Counted from the first letter of the stretch, positions 1 through 12,113 are shown. The stretch is 64,000 nt of DNA from Fistularia commersonii (GCA_037954325.1 JBBMNZ010000030.1:10054501-10118500); one strand, 5' to 3'. The notes: generated from the letters alone by a model not told the origin. Translations and numbers: made by a program.

Positions 1-552
1 TATGTGCGTACTTATACAAAGGAGGATGCTTAAGTGATGTTCTGAATGGTGCCTACACATGTATAACTAAGACTTGGGCATCCCATTCCCAAGGCGTTCG
101 TTGTTCCCAAATCCTTACACTGTCTCCTTGTGAAGGAGCAGCAGAGCTGTCCAGCCACTCGGCGACACAGTCAACTGGTTTCAGCCCCATTCTCATTCTT
201 CCCACAGTCGCCTTCCAAACATATGCAAGTGTTTTGAATGTATATCAACTTGCAAATTGAGGTCCTTCAGTTCTCACTGGTCCGCGTTTGCTTGTCACTT
301 ACAACCTGTCATACCGTCAGCCAGCATCTCATTGAAAGTGCATTACTGGATACGATTGAAAAGACAGCAAGGTTGCTGTTAAACAGAAAGCCACGTCGCG
401 CAGCTGAGCCCGTTCATTTCAACTCACCGCCGAGCATCAAGTGTCACACACATGCAAACAAACACACCGATCCATCTGAACACAGCGGACGGAGTCAGAC
501 ATTCGAAAAATGATTACGGTTAACCAAAAGTAGACACTGTGGAAGAGGTTTT

Positions 553-566
553 ATTGCCAAGGTAAC
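553..566 (+). promoter_or_regulatory. RFX X-box-like palindrome
   Basis: Reads ATTGCC-AA-GGTAAC. The right half is a perfect X-box half site and the left differs by one base from the palindromic ideal. RFX factors bind GTTRCC-N(0-3)-RGYAAC, and such sites are known to be common in vertebrate conserved noncoding elements. No neighbouring gene is in view, so a target cannot be named. Confidence 0.35.
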
Positions 567-1324
567 AGCCAGTACACATAACAGTATTTAAAATGAAAAC
601 GATTTTGTTTTTCTCTCTTTTCAGGGAGTCAAGGACACTAATACTACTAACATTTGAGGTAGATCACGATTGGCATAAGTGTAAAAAAAAAAAAAACAGA
701 GATGGATTCCAGATTGATGTTTTAAGGTTTGAAGGAGTGCTCTCCCAATACTTTGAGGTGGTCTGTGAAAAGTTGTGTAGACAGACTCTTACAATCATGT
801 GTACTCCAGAAAAGTGTTTCCATTGTCGACAGGAATTTAGTTTTACATTGGCGGCCCATAAAAAAAGCAAATAAAAAAAACCTGTCTTTGTTAAATAACC
901 AACAACAAATTGATTTCCAGTGCATGAAATAGAACATGTGGCAGTGATCCAATCATGCCGTATCATCTTATACGTTTTGCTATCAAACTAACACATTTTC
1001 ACAAGACCTCTTTTGTCTCTTTATAGATGATACTGTAATCTATTTAAGTTTGTATCTGGCCAGCCGTATGTGCCTCCGCTGCTCTCCCATCTGCGTTCCT
1101 GGCTCTCTGGGCGCTTACGTGACATGCCTTCCCTTTATCTATAACTCCATCCATCACTCCTTCACCCCCATCTAATAATTAAAAGGAAAGAACCTGCCTC
1201 TAGGAGATTAAAGATGACACTTACATAATGAAATGGCATGAAATAATGCTACTTTGGAACAGATAATGTCATTTCTTTCAGTCGGGCGCATTCCAGATGG
1301 TGGCTGAGCAGGTAATTGAAGCAT

Positions 1325-1356
1325 GGGGGGCCGAGTGGGGCGGTGTGGGGGGGGGG
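1325..1356 (+). other. G-rich tract with G-quadruplex potential
   Basis: Four runs of G (6, 4 and a final block of 10 that can supply two runs) are separated by short spacers, which meets the usual four-run G-quadruplex pattern on the plus strand. It lies within single-copy DNA. No promoter features are seen beside it. Confidence 0.5.
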
Positions 1357-1944
1357 ACAACCAGAGCCCTTTAAACCATCCTCGCAGTCTCAAATGCTGA
1401 TCAAGCTCCGTGATAGTGTCTCAGCTGCCATGCTTGCTAATTACACAGTGGATCCCAGAGGACTGGTATGAGGGTATACTCATAATGACACAGTGCCACA
1501 CCACGCCTTGTCAAATAGTGTTTCAAGAAAAGATTGGGGGGAAAAAAAAAAATGGGAAAAGGTGCTTGAAGAAAATTAATTCTGTGCCACCCCGCCGTGC
1601 CGCTTTGCTATCTGCTTCATCATCTTGCTCTTTTCCGCCGCCGTTTCCAATGTCTGCCTCGACGCTTGCTTTTATCTCTCTCAATTGGCACTCTTGTTGA
1701 TGTTTGAGCTCTCTGAATGCCCCCCAACCCCTCCATCCATCAGTGTAAAGTGTCCCTTGGCGCTTTCTTAATACATTAGCCATATTCTTTATTTTTTTTT
1801 TCCTTTTAGATTCAACAGTGTCCACAATAACTGCTGTCATAGCACATGTCCTTGGATCAAACATATAACGATCTACAACCATGAATGCTCTCTCTTTCCG
1901 ACCCAAACAAAAAGCAGTATTAGAGAATCTAGGTACGTAATATG

Positions 1945-2055
1945 CGATTGACTAGCGACCACTCCAGGGTGAACGCCGCCTGGCTCTCACCCAATGACAG
2001 CTGGAATTGGCCCCGGCATCACTGCGACTCTGAGAGCAGGATAAGTGGTATAGAT
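1945..2055 (+). repeat. SINE-A copy, 3' part
   Basis: Reads 'gcgaccactccagggtgaac...caatgacagctgg...aggataagtggtatag', the 3' third of the SINE-A family found about twenty times in this window. The tRNA-like head is missing. The copy is cut by the hAT element that starts at 2056; the 8-bp duplication GTATAGAT is taken from its own tail. Confidence 0.8.
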
Positions 2056-2350
2056 CAGTGGCCCCAACCTTTTTTGCACCAGGGATCTTTTTTATGCATG
2101 TTAAAAATGTCCCCACGGACCGGTGAGATGCGCAGGGGTTCAAATAATACAGTTCACAGTATTTAATCCGAATACAACAATTACACTTTATATCAGGCAA
2201 TTACAATATTAAGTAAGGTAAAGACGGAAACAGTCGTTTCTGAAAACAAGATCGAGAAGGTCTGACGAAAAAAATACAATTTGTACCAAGAAAGATTTTC
2301 TTTGCAGACTGGTAGCAATTAATCTGTGGGCCAGGGGTTGGGAACCACTG
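2056..2350. mobile_element. hAT non-autonomous element (295 bp)
   Basis: Left end CAGTGGCCCCAACC and right end, read on the minus strand, CAGTGGTTCCCAACC are imperfect terminal inverted repeats of the hAT (Charlie-like) type. The flanks are GTATAGAT (2048-2055) and GTATAACT (2351-2358), 6 of 8 identical with a central TA, as expected for an 8-bp hAT target duplication. There is no transposase open frame, so this is a deletion derivative moved in trans. It interrupts a SINE-A copy and is therefore younger than it. Confidence 0.85.
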
Positions 2351-2379
2351 GTATAACTAATATAAGGATGCATGACAGA

Positions 2380-2640
2380 GTGATATTTCTGTATATGAGG
2401 TTTTAATGAAAGAATGAATGGTTGTATGTCTCTATAAGACATGTGAACGAGAGAGATATTGGTTGTATGTCTACATATGTCATGTGAGAATGAGAGGGTG
2501 GACTTTTGTTTGTCTCCATGCATTGTACGAATGAGGATATCAACAACTTCCATGTCTCTTGCCTGATCATAGTGTGGACAGGCCTCACCCTCCAACTGGC
2601 AAATGCAGGATGAGCAGTATAAACAATGAATGAATAAAAA
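2380..2640 (+). repeat. SINE-A copy with amplified internal units
   Basis: Three or more variants of the unit 'gaatggttgtatgtct' plus a 'tatatgacatgtgaa' segment run in tandem from about 2395 to 2530. They are followed by a degenerate 3' end with 'gcaggatgagcagtataaac' and a GAAT tail. No head with A and B boxes is visible. It follows the 1945 copy in the same orientation. Confidence 0.65.
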
Positions 2641-3729
2641 GAATAAGTGGAATAGGTAAGCAGAGACAGTCAGGGAAGAAGCGAGAAAAAGGATGTGGAG
2701 AGATGGATGGTGACGGCACAGGGGCTAATTTCAACCACAAAGGTAGAAGAGACTTTTCAGTGTTTTATTGCGCCAACTTCATGTCAGGTAAATCAACCGG
2801 GCAAGAGAAACTGCTCTGCCAGGGAGGGAATAAAGTATAAAAACTGCATCTCTCTCTCTCTCTCTCTCTTTCCCTATATATGTGTTGTTTTACAAAATGT
2901 TGGATTTATCATGAAAATTAACAGCATTCAGGAATGCACATTGTTTTCTTTTCTTTTGATTTATTCACTTGTTTAAACACCCTTAGAACAAAAAATCCCA
3001 AAGGGACAGGGGGTGACAGATTAGCAATATGATAAAGAAAACAAAACAACCAAAAAAAAAAAAAAAAAAACGCTGGCGGAGGATGGTTATTTAATAAGAA
3101 TGCTCTAGCAAACAGAGTTGGAGGGGAAAAACAAAATGGAACAAAAATATAACAAATGTTAATAAAATCGACTTATCCCTTTGTGTTTTGGGGCAGAGCG
3201 GCTTTCCAAACAAAAAAGCATAAAACAACAGGCTGGACCTGAAGCTAATTTGCACCGAGACTTAACGACGGAGAGGAGGATAGAATTTTCTCGGGCAGCA
3301 GACAGGACAGCTTATTCTGCCGTCAAAACGCCGCCTGACGCAGCTTCCCCCTAAAATATAGGCAATAAAAAGGTACATGAAAATCAGCTTTATTTTAAAC
3401 CAAAGTCACGCTCTGCTACTTCTTTACAAATATAATATACAAGATAAAGACATCGACAAGCGTGGAAAGTAAAATGTAAACCTTGAGGGAACCGTTGAGG
3501 TTTGGATGTATCGGTTCTGAATATGAGGAATGCGAACAATTCATCAAATTTGTCTGCAGGAAAAATATGTGTGTCACATCCATTGGCTGGAGGATGCTAT
3601 AAAAAAGACTGTTCTTAAAGCAAAGGAGGCTGTGGTGAAAAAAAATAAAATAAGGGACATTAATTCACATTAAATCAATAATGCAAACGCGTACAGAGAG
3701 CCTGTGTTAATGGTGTTTCACGCCTTTGG
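2641..3729. other. Single-copy stretch, no gene seen
   Basis: Contains a (TC)n microsatellite at about 2849-2870 and an A run at about 3053-3070. The open frame at 2695-2976 crosses the (TC)n and has no recognisable domain. Nothing else is supported. Confidence 0.6.
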
Positions 3730-3873
3730 GTTTCAAAGCGCTTTATGCTAGAACGCAGTCACACACCAATGGCAACATTGACCAGGCCATCGGGAGCAAC
3801 TAGGGACGCTCAGTGTCTTTCTGTACGACACTTCGGCATCCAGACAGGAGGAGTTTGGGTTCAAAGAACACGG
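3730..3873 (-). repeat. SINE-B copy, tail and middle part
   Basis: Contains 'caaagcgctttatgct' and 'tgaccaggccatcgggagca' and ends 'ggaggagtttgggttcaaa', the order seen in tRNA-derived fish SINEs read on the minus strand. It is related to the better copy at 53241-53481. A 3' LINE tail and a second SINE-B piece follow at once. Confidence 0.6.
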
Positions 3874-3896
3874 ACTTATTAATAAGATTAATAATT

Positions 3897-3936
3897 GTAT
3901 ACTTTATCCGTCCCTCGTGGGGAAATTCTTCAACGT
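3897..3936 (-). mobile_element. LINE 3' tail fragment
   Basis: Read on the minus strand it ends in a 'gaatttccccacgaggGACGGATAAAGT' type motif, the 3' terminus typical of fish non-LTR retrotransposons of the CR1/L2 group. Only about 40 bp remain. It separates two pieces of SINE-B, so it may have inserted into that SINE. Confidence 0.5.
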
Positions 3937-3937
3937 A

Positions 3938-4011
3938 CTAGGAGGAGCTGGGAATCAAACCGGGAATGTTCTGTTCCAAGGACGATCCAAGGACACACTT
4001 TGAGCACTGCC
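3938..4011 (-). repeat. SINE-B head fragment
   Basis: Contains 'gagctgggaatcaaaccggg', the complement of a B-box-like 'GGTTTGATTCCC'. This marks the tRNA-derived end of a minus-strand SINE. It may be the rest of the copy at 3730-3873, split by the LINE tail. Confidence 0.5.
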
Positions 4012-4024
4012 GTTTACACAGTGA

Positions 4025-4445
4025 TGCTACTTAATGGATTTTTTGGGGCGAAAACATTTAGCCTCGTCACATCGGACCGAAATTACCGAGAAATTCTGAG
4101 GCTGTTCAAGTCCGACACTGAAGACGACGACTTTAATGGTTTTATTGCGCAGGAGGAAGATGAAAATAGCCATCAGCTATCTTTTCCTTGCGTTACTTAT
4201 TAATCTTTTTCACCAGCCGTGTTATAGTTCTGTTCGGAAAAAAGCATTTCCAGTACATATATGTGGACATTAATGGTATGTATTCAATTAAGTTTAAAAT
4301 AACTACTTCTGTGTGAATATCACGTTACAACGTGGACACCTGCAGCTTAGAGACAAGTGTGGCCTATATATGTGCGCATATGTTTATTTAGTCATTAGCT
4401 AGTGTGGCTTATATTCAGGTGCGCTCAATAATCCAGAAATTACAG
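4025..4445 (+). mobile_element. TA-flanked DNA element, copy 1 (left end lost)
   Basis: Right end is 'ataatccagaaattacag' followed by TA, matching the ends of the copies at 33766-34357 and 37096-37671. About 4060-4170 is similar to about 33885-33985 and carries the same acidic coding-like tail, '...DTEDDDFNGFIAQEEDE', on the plus strand. This looks like the last codons of a transposase kept inside a deletion derivative. TA flanks fit the Tc1/mariner/pogo superfamily (inference). The left end is truncated. Confidence 0.7.
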
Positions 4446-4489
4446 TAAATATCTGTGTTTGTTCACATCTGTACACATGGCTAGATTTA

Positions 4490-5995
4490 CAGTGGGGAGA
4501 ACAAGAATTTGATACACTGCTTATTTTTCAACTTTTCCCACTTGCAAAGCATGTAGAGGTCTGTAATTTTAATCATAGGTACTCTTCAACTGTGAGTTCC
4601 GGAATCTAAAACAAATATCCAGAAAAACACATTGTATGATTTTTAGTAATTAATTTGTTTTCATTACATGGCATAAGTATTCGTTACATCAGAAAAACAG
4701 AACTTACTATTTGGTACAGAAACCTTTGATGGAAATTACAGCGATTGGATGTTTCCTATGGTTCTTGACCAGGTTTGCACACACTGCAGAAGGGACTTTG
4801 GCCCACTCCTCAATACAGTACACCCTTGTTTTTAGCGGGGGTTACGTTCCAATAAGAACCTGTGATAGGAAAAATCCGTGAAGTAGAAACCTTTATTATT
4901 TTTTACAATTATCATACAATTAAATACTCTATTATACATTGCTGCTGTCGTCCTTATGTTTTTTTCTTCCTTCTTTATGGAACGAACAGAATTATTAATT
5001 AATTCCATAATGCCGACCTACAGCCGCATAGCTTTTACCTTCCCTTAGCATGTCCAAGAGTTTAACTTTATCTGCGATAGATAGTATCTTCCGCTGCCTT
5101 TTGGGCCCTGCCGCAGGTGCTTTTGTCGGTCCAGAGCGTTTTGTCAACATTACTGGTTTTAGAGAAACTCGAAATTGCAGGAATTTGCATGTACGTAATG
5201 TAAATTCAGCAAGCTGTTTTACGTACGTGTACGTATTAAACTGCAACGTTATTGACGCACAGGTAGAGAAGAAGCGGAGTGACTTTTTAGCCAATCAGAA
5301 TGCAGAACACAATGCACGATGCAAATCCGTGAAGTAGCGAAACCGTGAAAAGTAAACCACGTTAAAGCGAGGGATCACTGTACAGATCTTCACCAATTCC
5401 TTCAGGTTTCGGGGCAGTCGCTGGGCAAAATGGACTTTCAGCTCCCTCAAAAGATTTTCTATTCTGTTCAGCTCTGCAGACTGGGTAGGCCACTCCAGGA
5501 CCTTGAGATGCCTCTTATGGAGCCACTCCTTGGTTGCCCTTCCTTCAAGGCTCTTACTGAGGGATGGAGGTTGTTGGCCAAGACCTTGTGATACATGGCC
5601 ACATCCATCCTCCCCACAATACGGTGCAATCGTCCTGTCTCCTTTGCAGAAAAGCATCCCCAAAGATTGTTTTCCCCCTTCTTCTAGTTTCTAATAACTG
5701 TGCCAAAAGTTTTTGCCTTCTCACCAAGCTGCTTGCCCATTGTTCTGTAGCCCATCTCAGCCTTCTGCAGGTCTACAATTTTATCCTTGATTTCCTTACA
5801 CAGCTCTCTGGTCTTGGCCATTGTGGAGAGGTCGGAGTTTGTTTGATTGAGCATGTGGACAAGTTCAAACTGGTGCAGTTAATACAAGTAATGAGTGGAG
5901 AACAGGAGAGCTTCTTAAAGAAGAACTAATAGGTTTGTGAGAGCCACAATTCTTACTGGTTTGTTGGTGATCAAATGCTTATGTCATGCAATTAA
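4490..5995 (-). mobile_element. Tc1-like transposon, degenerate, split by a Tigger element
   Basis: The left terminus CAGTGGGGAGAAC follows TA at 4488-4489. Next comes the long Tc1 inverted repeat with 'catgtagaggtctgtaat' and 'cacattgtatgatttt'. Minus-strand transposase pieces are recognisable: 'EWLHKRHLKVLEWPTQSAEL' and 'IENLLRELKVHFAQRLPRNL' (about 5380-5540), the C-terminal DDE region, and the N-terminal 'MAKTRELCKEIKDKIVDLQK'-like stretch near 5765-5825. In the motif 'SxELNRIEN' the usual D before LN is E. Between about 5650 and 5700 a large middle part of the transposase is deleted. The right inverted repeat is missing; the copy ends at an (ATCC)n run. It cannot make a functional transposase. 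Confidence 0.9.
4816..5380 (-). mobile_element. Tigger/pogo element nested in the Tc1 transposase (565 bp)
   Basis: Termini CAGTACACCC and, on the other strand, CAGTGATCCC lie directly between TA (4814-4815) and TA (5381-5382), a clean TA target duplication. An open frame at 4995-5294 on the minus strand ends with 'PKRQRKILSIADKVKLLDML' and 'REGKSYAAVGRHYGIN', the N-terminal CENP-B-type helix-turn-helix of pogo/Tigger transposases, then stops. The catalytic part is deleted, so it is non-autonomous. It interrupts the Tc1 coding region near its C-terminal part and is the younger insertion. Confidence 0.92.
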
Positions 5996-6000
5996 ATCTA

Positions 6001-6026
6001 TCTATCCATCCATCCATCCATCCATA
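6001..6026. repeat. (ATCC)n microsatellite
   Basis: About five ATCC units directly abut the truncated right end of the Tc1 copy. The break point of the transposon may lie in this run. Confidence 0.8.
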
Positions 6027-6905
6027 ATGGTTAATTGAGTGTTTCATCTTTGAAACCAATTGTAAACATTCTTCTCAGTAACTGCAAAAATAAATAACTA
6101 AATAAAAAGCAACAAAAGCAAACACAAATACTAAACAGTTGAATAATATTTGGACAGCAGAAATCCAAAGCCAAATGGGCACTGGATGAAAGAGCCGCAG
6201 CAGAACAATGAAACATCGACAACATTTCCAAAAGCACTTGACTTCTAAACTGATCTCAAGTGCAGCAGCATTGTATTTACACCCCTATCGCCGCCACTGA
6301 TTGTGTTTGGCATAGTGTACCAGCCAATGAAAGCACGGGGACAGCCGTATGCTCACAGCATTACATCACCAGATTCCCTTAAAAAAACAGATACACACAC
6401 ACAGGTTCAAGATTGTGACAGCACATATGTGTGTTGTGAAGGTGGCAGCGTGCTGTGTGAGTCTGTGGCACAGGATGACTAAGACAGCAGGTGAATCACT
6501 TCAGGCAGCTGCACACAAAACACACACACACACACACACGCACACACACACACACACAAACGCACGTAAATAGTTGCCATGGCTAGCCTGCAGAGCAGAT
6601 AGCACATAACTTCACCACCCAATTTAGTCCTGCTAACCCTGCACTGACACACACATATACACACAAACATGCATCGTTGTGCGTAAACAGATGCAGAAAA
6701 AACCTGGGATTTTTCCGTCCCACCAGCAATCTTGCCTTTTTTATTTAATTTTTTTCTTTTTCTTTTTTTTTTTTTTTATCTACTTTTTATCTATTTTTGG
6801 GGGGGAAGGCTGTTAAAGAGGACTTAGCTTGTGTACAGATTGAGTTTATGGGCACATGTTTTATGCAGATAATAGGTCAGACCTGAGCCGCGCTCACTCC
6901 TCTGC

Positions 6906-6921
6906 GTGTGTGTGTGTATGT

Positions 6922-6962
<41 letters not shown>
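6906..6962 (+). repeat. (GT)n microsatellite
   Basis: Nearly uninterrupted TG/GT for about 57 bp. It is followed 120 bp later by (CA)n at 7083-7124, so the two can pair as inverted repeats and both can adopt Z-form DNA. Confidence 0.95.
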
Positions 6963-6964
<2 letters not shown>

Positions 6965-7080
6965 CAAATGCCACAAAAAAGGTCATCGCTAGCCGAGGTA
7001 AAAGTTTGTGCTCAGGCGGCAGCAGCAGCAAACTATTACATGCATATTTTACAAAACACACACTAAGTGTAAGAGGAGCA

Positions 7081-7082
<2 letters not shown>

Positions 7083-7124
<42 letters not shown>
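7083..7124 (+). repeat. (CA)n microsatellite
   Basis: About 21 CA units, the partner in opposite sense of the (GT)n at 6906-6962. Confidence 0.95.
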
Positions 7125-7126
<2 letters not shown>

Positions 7127-10100
7127 CAATTACGTGAGAAAGATATCAAAAAGTGCCAGAGGTGTGACCACCATTGATTTTTTTTGAACGAAATTGACAA
7201 ATTGGAGTTAAGTTGGAATTGGAGATGGCACGGGGTTGTCATAAATACCATCTGGATCATGTGACCTTAAAAACACAATCCAGGATGGACTTGGATCTGC
7301 TGACAAGCGGGGGGGTAATTTTCTCGCAAGTGCACCGGTGTCTTTGCCTGAGCTGTCAGATCAAGCACCTTTCCTTCCGTGGTTAAGATTTGTCACTCAT
7401 AATTCACCATATTTCTTTCTAACCCTAACCTTTCGTTCGATTCAGAACGGCTATTTTTCAATTTTTCGGCAAGAAAGGAGTGGGCGGCAGTACCTTGCAA
7501 CCACTAACCAACAACAATTAGTGTTTTATAACCTTAGTTTCAACGTCTCATTGATAGTTTGACCATTTGCACTTTTTTGCGCCAAATTGTAATAATTTGT
7601 TGTAACACTAATATTTGTGGTCGTTAAAAGCAATAAAAAGCTTTCCCATGTAAAAAATTTCCACTCCCATAACATGCATACCTTTAATGCCCCAATTGGA
7701 CTTCCTGATTCTGAGAAATTAAGTAAGAACGCGACAGCCGACACCAGAATGGCGTTCCAGCGGGCAGGCACCTCGCCGCAATAATCGCGGTTGGACCCCT
7801 TGACAGGAACACCTTGTTGGGAAGTCTGGTGTAACAGAGCTGGAGGGGAGAGAGAGAATGTGTTCTGGGTGAAATTATTTGTAATGATTTTTTTTTTTTT
7901 TTCTTTACGTCATCGCCCACATCACTTTCATTCCTTTTTGTCCGGGGATAAGAATAGAGGTGAGGTTCCAATATCCTGCATTTCCAGCTGGAAAAAAATT
8001 TGGGATCGGATCGCTCTGATGGCAATCGGTGCGCCAGTTTCAACACAAAGCTAGTTGATATCATTCTGATATCTCAACATGTCAACATCTTAGGGTGGTC
8101 ACGGCTTATATCCTTCGCGAGAGAAAAAAAAAAAAGAATCCAATAAGAAAAAAAAAATTGTACTTCTAATCTAGCGCATCAGATAATTGCATCGGTTCCA
8201 TTAATTTATTTAGCGTGTATCTATTGACTCTTCTCAGGAAATGCGCCTATCTAATTCATAGTTTATAATAATATGGATTGAAAGGAATCGAACCGTCTGA
8301 ATAATCAGACAGCCAAAAAAACTTGTGAATTTCCAGTGTAACACGAGAGACGGGTGGAAGTGGGGGTTGGAATTGCCCGGAAAAAAAAAAAGGAGGGTAG
8401 AGCAGAGGGAGGGCTTACAGAGCAACTCAATTGATCTCAAATATTAACAGAGGCAAGAAGTGCTTCAGAAGGAAATAGCAAAGTTACGTGGTATTTAACA
8501 GCAAGTGATATATACAAAAAAAGTACTAAAAATGACAATTTTTTTTTTTTTTTGTCAGTGAATATCTCCATACTCTGTCAGCATTTTTTTATTATCTCAT
8601 AGGGTTTAAAAAGTGATATACTGCCATGGGCAGATAAAAATGGATGATGCATCAATATTTTACTTTTAATACGCAATATTTCATAAGTCAGCACCCATCA
8701 TGCATGAGTATGTAAACTGTATGATGCATGTTTTGTTAGAATTTAGATTGTGATGGGCAATTAAAAGTGATTGACCAATGACACATGCATTTATAATTTA
8801 TCCATTTATTCATTTTTGTATGACTTTTGAGTTAGCATTTTTTTGATAGAAAACGTACATATCTCAGTGATCACACACGTCAAATTCATCGTTTTTGAGC
8901 TTGTCTGAGAGTCACACAAAAAGTTGCTGTGTACATTTAAGAATCTACTTTTATTTCTTATTTTATTATTATCATTGAATCTATCTATTTATTTATTTAT
9001 TACTACCATGTATTTATTTATTCAATTTCATTATTTTATTTACATCATAGCCTGGCCAGTTTTTAAATTGCATTCCTCTCAGACATAACAATAAAGAAGT
9101 AATTGCTATTATTTTCTTTGTATGATTATCAAGCAGTTGGGTTATCTCTTTTCTTTATATTTTATTTTATCTACTTATTTATTTATTTATTTATTTATTC
9201 AAAAATAGGATATCATTCACAGGCCACCATTTAGGAGACATTCTTAGGTTGTGTGCTTAACTGACTTGCTTCTTTCCGCTTGATGAAGATCAAGTGTTCT
9301 ACCATGAAATTTTTCTGTAGTTCTTTTACAGTCAGTTTTTATAGTCAAATTGGCATGCACAGACCCTGACTCTGGGCGTCAAGCTGCTTATTAATATGTA
9401 ATCATTTTGCAATTAATGACAGATTAAAGTTGACGCAATGCACACAATAGTTGTCAATTCAGAGTTTCTGGGAACCAAAGACGATGTAGGATTTGTGCTT
9501 TAAAAAGTGGGAGTGGGAACAAAAACCCTCGAAAATATACAAACAATATCCCTTTGATTAAAAAGGATGAGTTTTTGATTGGTAATTTGGGTCATGTCAA
9601 CAATCTGGGATTGTAAATCGAAGAAAATAAAATGCCTCCTCTTTTTTTTTTTTTTTTTTTAATAAAACAGCTGCACTCTGTCTCTACAAGATTCATCTAA
9701 AACACAACAAATGCACACACACACACACACATGCACCCATATACACAAACAACCACTCGCGTACACGAACCATTGCCGAAATGGAGCTGGCTTTGTGACT
9801 ATCAGGCGTGAAAATGAGACCCTGTTGCACCCTACTGACGGTTCACGTACAAAAATATATAAATAAAAACATTTGCATGCATGCACGCACACAAACAAAC
9901 AAACAAACACACACACACACACAGAAATTTTTGGACCCAGACATGAGATTATGAAGACACCTAAATCCTTCTCTTTTCTCTTGTCCCCTGGCTCAACACA
10001 CTCCTGGCACCCGTGGACACGGGCTTGATTGCATTCATATGACAGTGTGTGTGTGTGTGTGCGTGTGTGTGTGCGCAGCCTGATCCTGTGGATTTCAGAA

Positions 10101-10441
10101 TCACCGTGGCAATCTGTTGCACGGATGGATTGAGAGAGGGTGAGGAGGGGCGGGGGTAGGAAAACACAGAACAGAGAAAAAACTAATTACAGAACAGAAG
10201 GTCCCCCGACTAAGGGAGAGCACACACACACACACACACACGCACATGCACACACACACACACTCTTCCTCATTCCTTTCCTTCTCGTCAGTCATTTACT
10301 TTCTACACTTGCGTTGACGAATGGGATGCCCCTGTCCTCAGTGACCTCTACCTCCATAGAAATTACTGGCATGTGATTGGACAATCATCCCGCTAAGTCA
10401 GTGCTACTGTTATTAAGGTGAAGTACAATTTGTTACTGCCC

Positions 10442-10443
<2 letters not shown>

Positions 10444-10492
<49 letters not shown>
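10444..10492 (+). repeat. (CA)n microsatellite
   Basis: About 24 uninterrupted CA units, one of the longest pure dinucleotide runs in the window. Confidence 0.95.
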
Positions 10493-10493
<1 letters not shown>

Positions 10494-11036
10494 TATATTC
10501 AGTCACGCATCTAAGATAGAAAGTGATTTGCCGGTGCAGGAAACAACTAATAAATCTAATTTGACTTTATCTTTTTTTTTTTTTTTTTTTAAATAGCAAA
10601 GACATTTGGTACAACAAACACTACCCCGGGGGCCCCTTTTTCTGTAACGCACTGGTTTTATCAAAGAGATGGAACATAGGCAGGGAATAAACAATAAAAT
10701 AAAAAGAGCCAGCCTGACATTTTTCCGAATTTACATCCCGTTCGGGTTCACAGAGGGCCAGGCGCAGCCGCCGGCTACAGAGGGGGGGGGCACGGATGCA
10801 CCAGCCCGTAAGCAGACACATAAAATCCATAATGTTTTTTTAAATATTCCCAAATGTTTGTTTTACACGTCTGACTTATGAATTAAATGAAGAGTGAAGA
10901 TGTATTTCAGGGAGGCGGCCGAGCGGGTCCAATAAAACCTTTACACCATTGTCAGGGATAGAAAATGTGCAGCAACTTAATAAATGATAAATGGTAGTTG
11001 TACAATGCGGTAGAAACAGGGAGGTTTTTGTCATAT

Positions 11037-11050
11037 ATTGCCATGGTAAC
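11037..11050 (+). promoter_or_regulatory. RFX X-box-like palindrome
   Basis: Reads ATTGCC-AT-GGTAAC with the two-base spacer typical of RFX sites. It lies in single-copy DNA between 10.9 and 11.2 kb. Same form as the sites at 553 and 43409. Confidence 0.4.
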
Positions 11051-12113
11051 CAGACTTAGTTTTGTTTTTTTCTCCAGGATGGGGGATTCCAGGGTATACA
11101 GTCACCTGAGTTGGAATTTGAATGAGTGATTGGAAGGCTAATTTGTAAATGACAAATTGCCACGTTGAAATTGCCTATGTGTTCATTCATTCATTTATTT
11201 ATTCATTTATATTGACAAAAATCATAATTCATTCTTTCATCTATGTCATTCTGAGAATTGCAACCATTCAGTCTCTCATTCACACATTATAAACATATAA
11301 TCATGTGTATAACCGAAAACAATTTACATATACACATACACACACACTCAATGACACACAGCTCTTACATAGACATACATACATATACACGCACATACTT
11401 TTTGACTTACTTATCCATTTAACTTTGACTAGTCAATTTAAATCAAGAATATGAATCAGGAGGTCAAATCAAACGTTTAAAAAAGGGCGAGCTGATGTTT
11501 AAGATTAAACTGCACCCCTGCACATATTTGTGTATCACACACACACAAACACACACACACACACACACAGGTCGACCTCTGTGACAGGTGGAACAACATG
11601 CTCGCAGAAGGCCGTGGGTTAATTTTCTGTCAATCCGCAAACATGCACGTAATGACTTTGGGAGATTCCGGGTCGAGTCGGGAGAGATTGAGCGGTGAGC
11701 GGGGCACGTAAACACGAGGGCTGATTGAGAAAATTATTCGTCTTGGCTGCCTCGGGCACATCATGTGCATCATTCGAAAGCTCTGAGTCATATTTTAATA
11801 ACCACCGATACAGTCAAGCAAGCATTGGAATCCAATTTCATTTAATACTCCACCTTTAGGAGAAGTTCTGGGAAATCAGGTTTTAATCCCTGGTTGTGTG
11901 CTATGGCTTCTAAAGCCCCACAGAGTAAACATCTATTTTGGAATAGCATGTGTGTTTACTTATAACTTTCAACCATTTTATATAATTTTATCTACTTATT
12001 CTTAGCATTTGTATTTTTTCTCCTGGTACGAAACTGACATTTGATTTTCATATGGAAATCAAAAGTTTTGACTTTATTTTTTCTGAATTTTACAAGGATT
12101 TTAAAAAGTATTT

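Larger units (their letters stand above)
1..1941. other. Single-copy stretch, no gene seen
   Basis: No open frame here reads like a known protein, and none has a convincing exon border pair. The stretch holds an A run at about 683-696, an X-box-like site at 553-566, a G-rich tract at 1325-1356 and a T run near 1792. The part from about 1195 to 1440 is free of low-complexity and recognised repeat sequence apart from the G tract, so it could be a conserved noncoding block; that is only inference. Confidence 0.6.
6027..9660. other. Single-copy DNA with many microsatellites, no gene seen
   Basis: (CA)n at 6519-6560, (GT)n at 6906-6962 and (CA)n at 7083-7124 give rise to threonine-histidine and cysteine-valine open frames, which are artefacts. 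T runs lie at 6758-6777, 7888-7903, 8540-8555 and 9642-9660. 8480-9240 is AT-rich with TTTA/TTAT runs (9168-9200). No transposon end or exon could be supported. Confidence 0.6.

Noticed and set aside
625..658. 34-nt segment between 'ttctctcttttcag' and 'gtagat'
   Set aside because: The donor is weak and no coding or conservation support exists.
5295..5663. 122-codon minus-strand frame as a host gene
   Set aside because: It is Tc1 transposase C-terminal sequence fused by chance to the end of the nested Tigger element.
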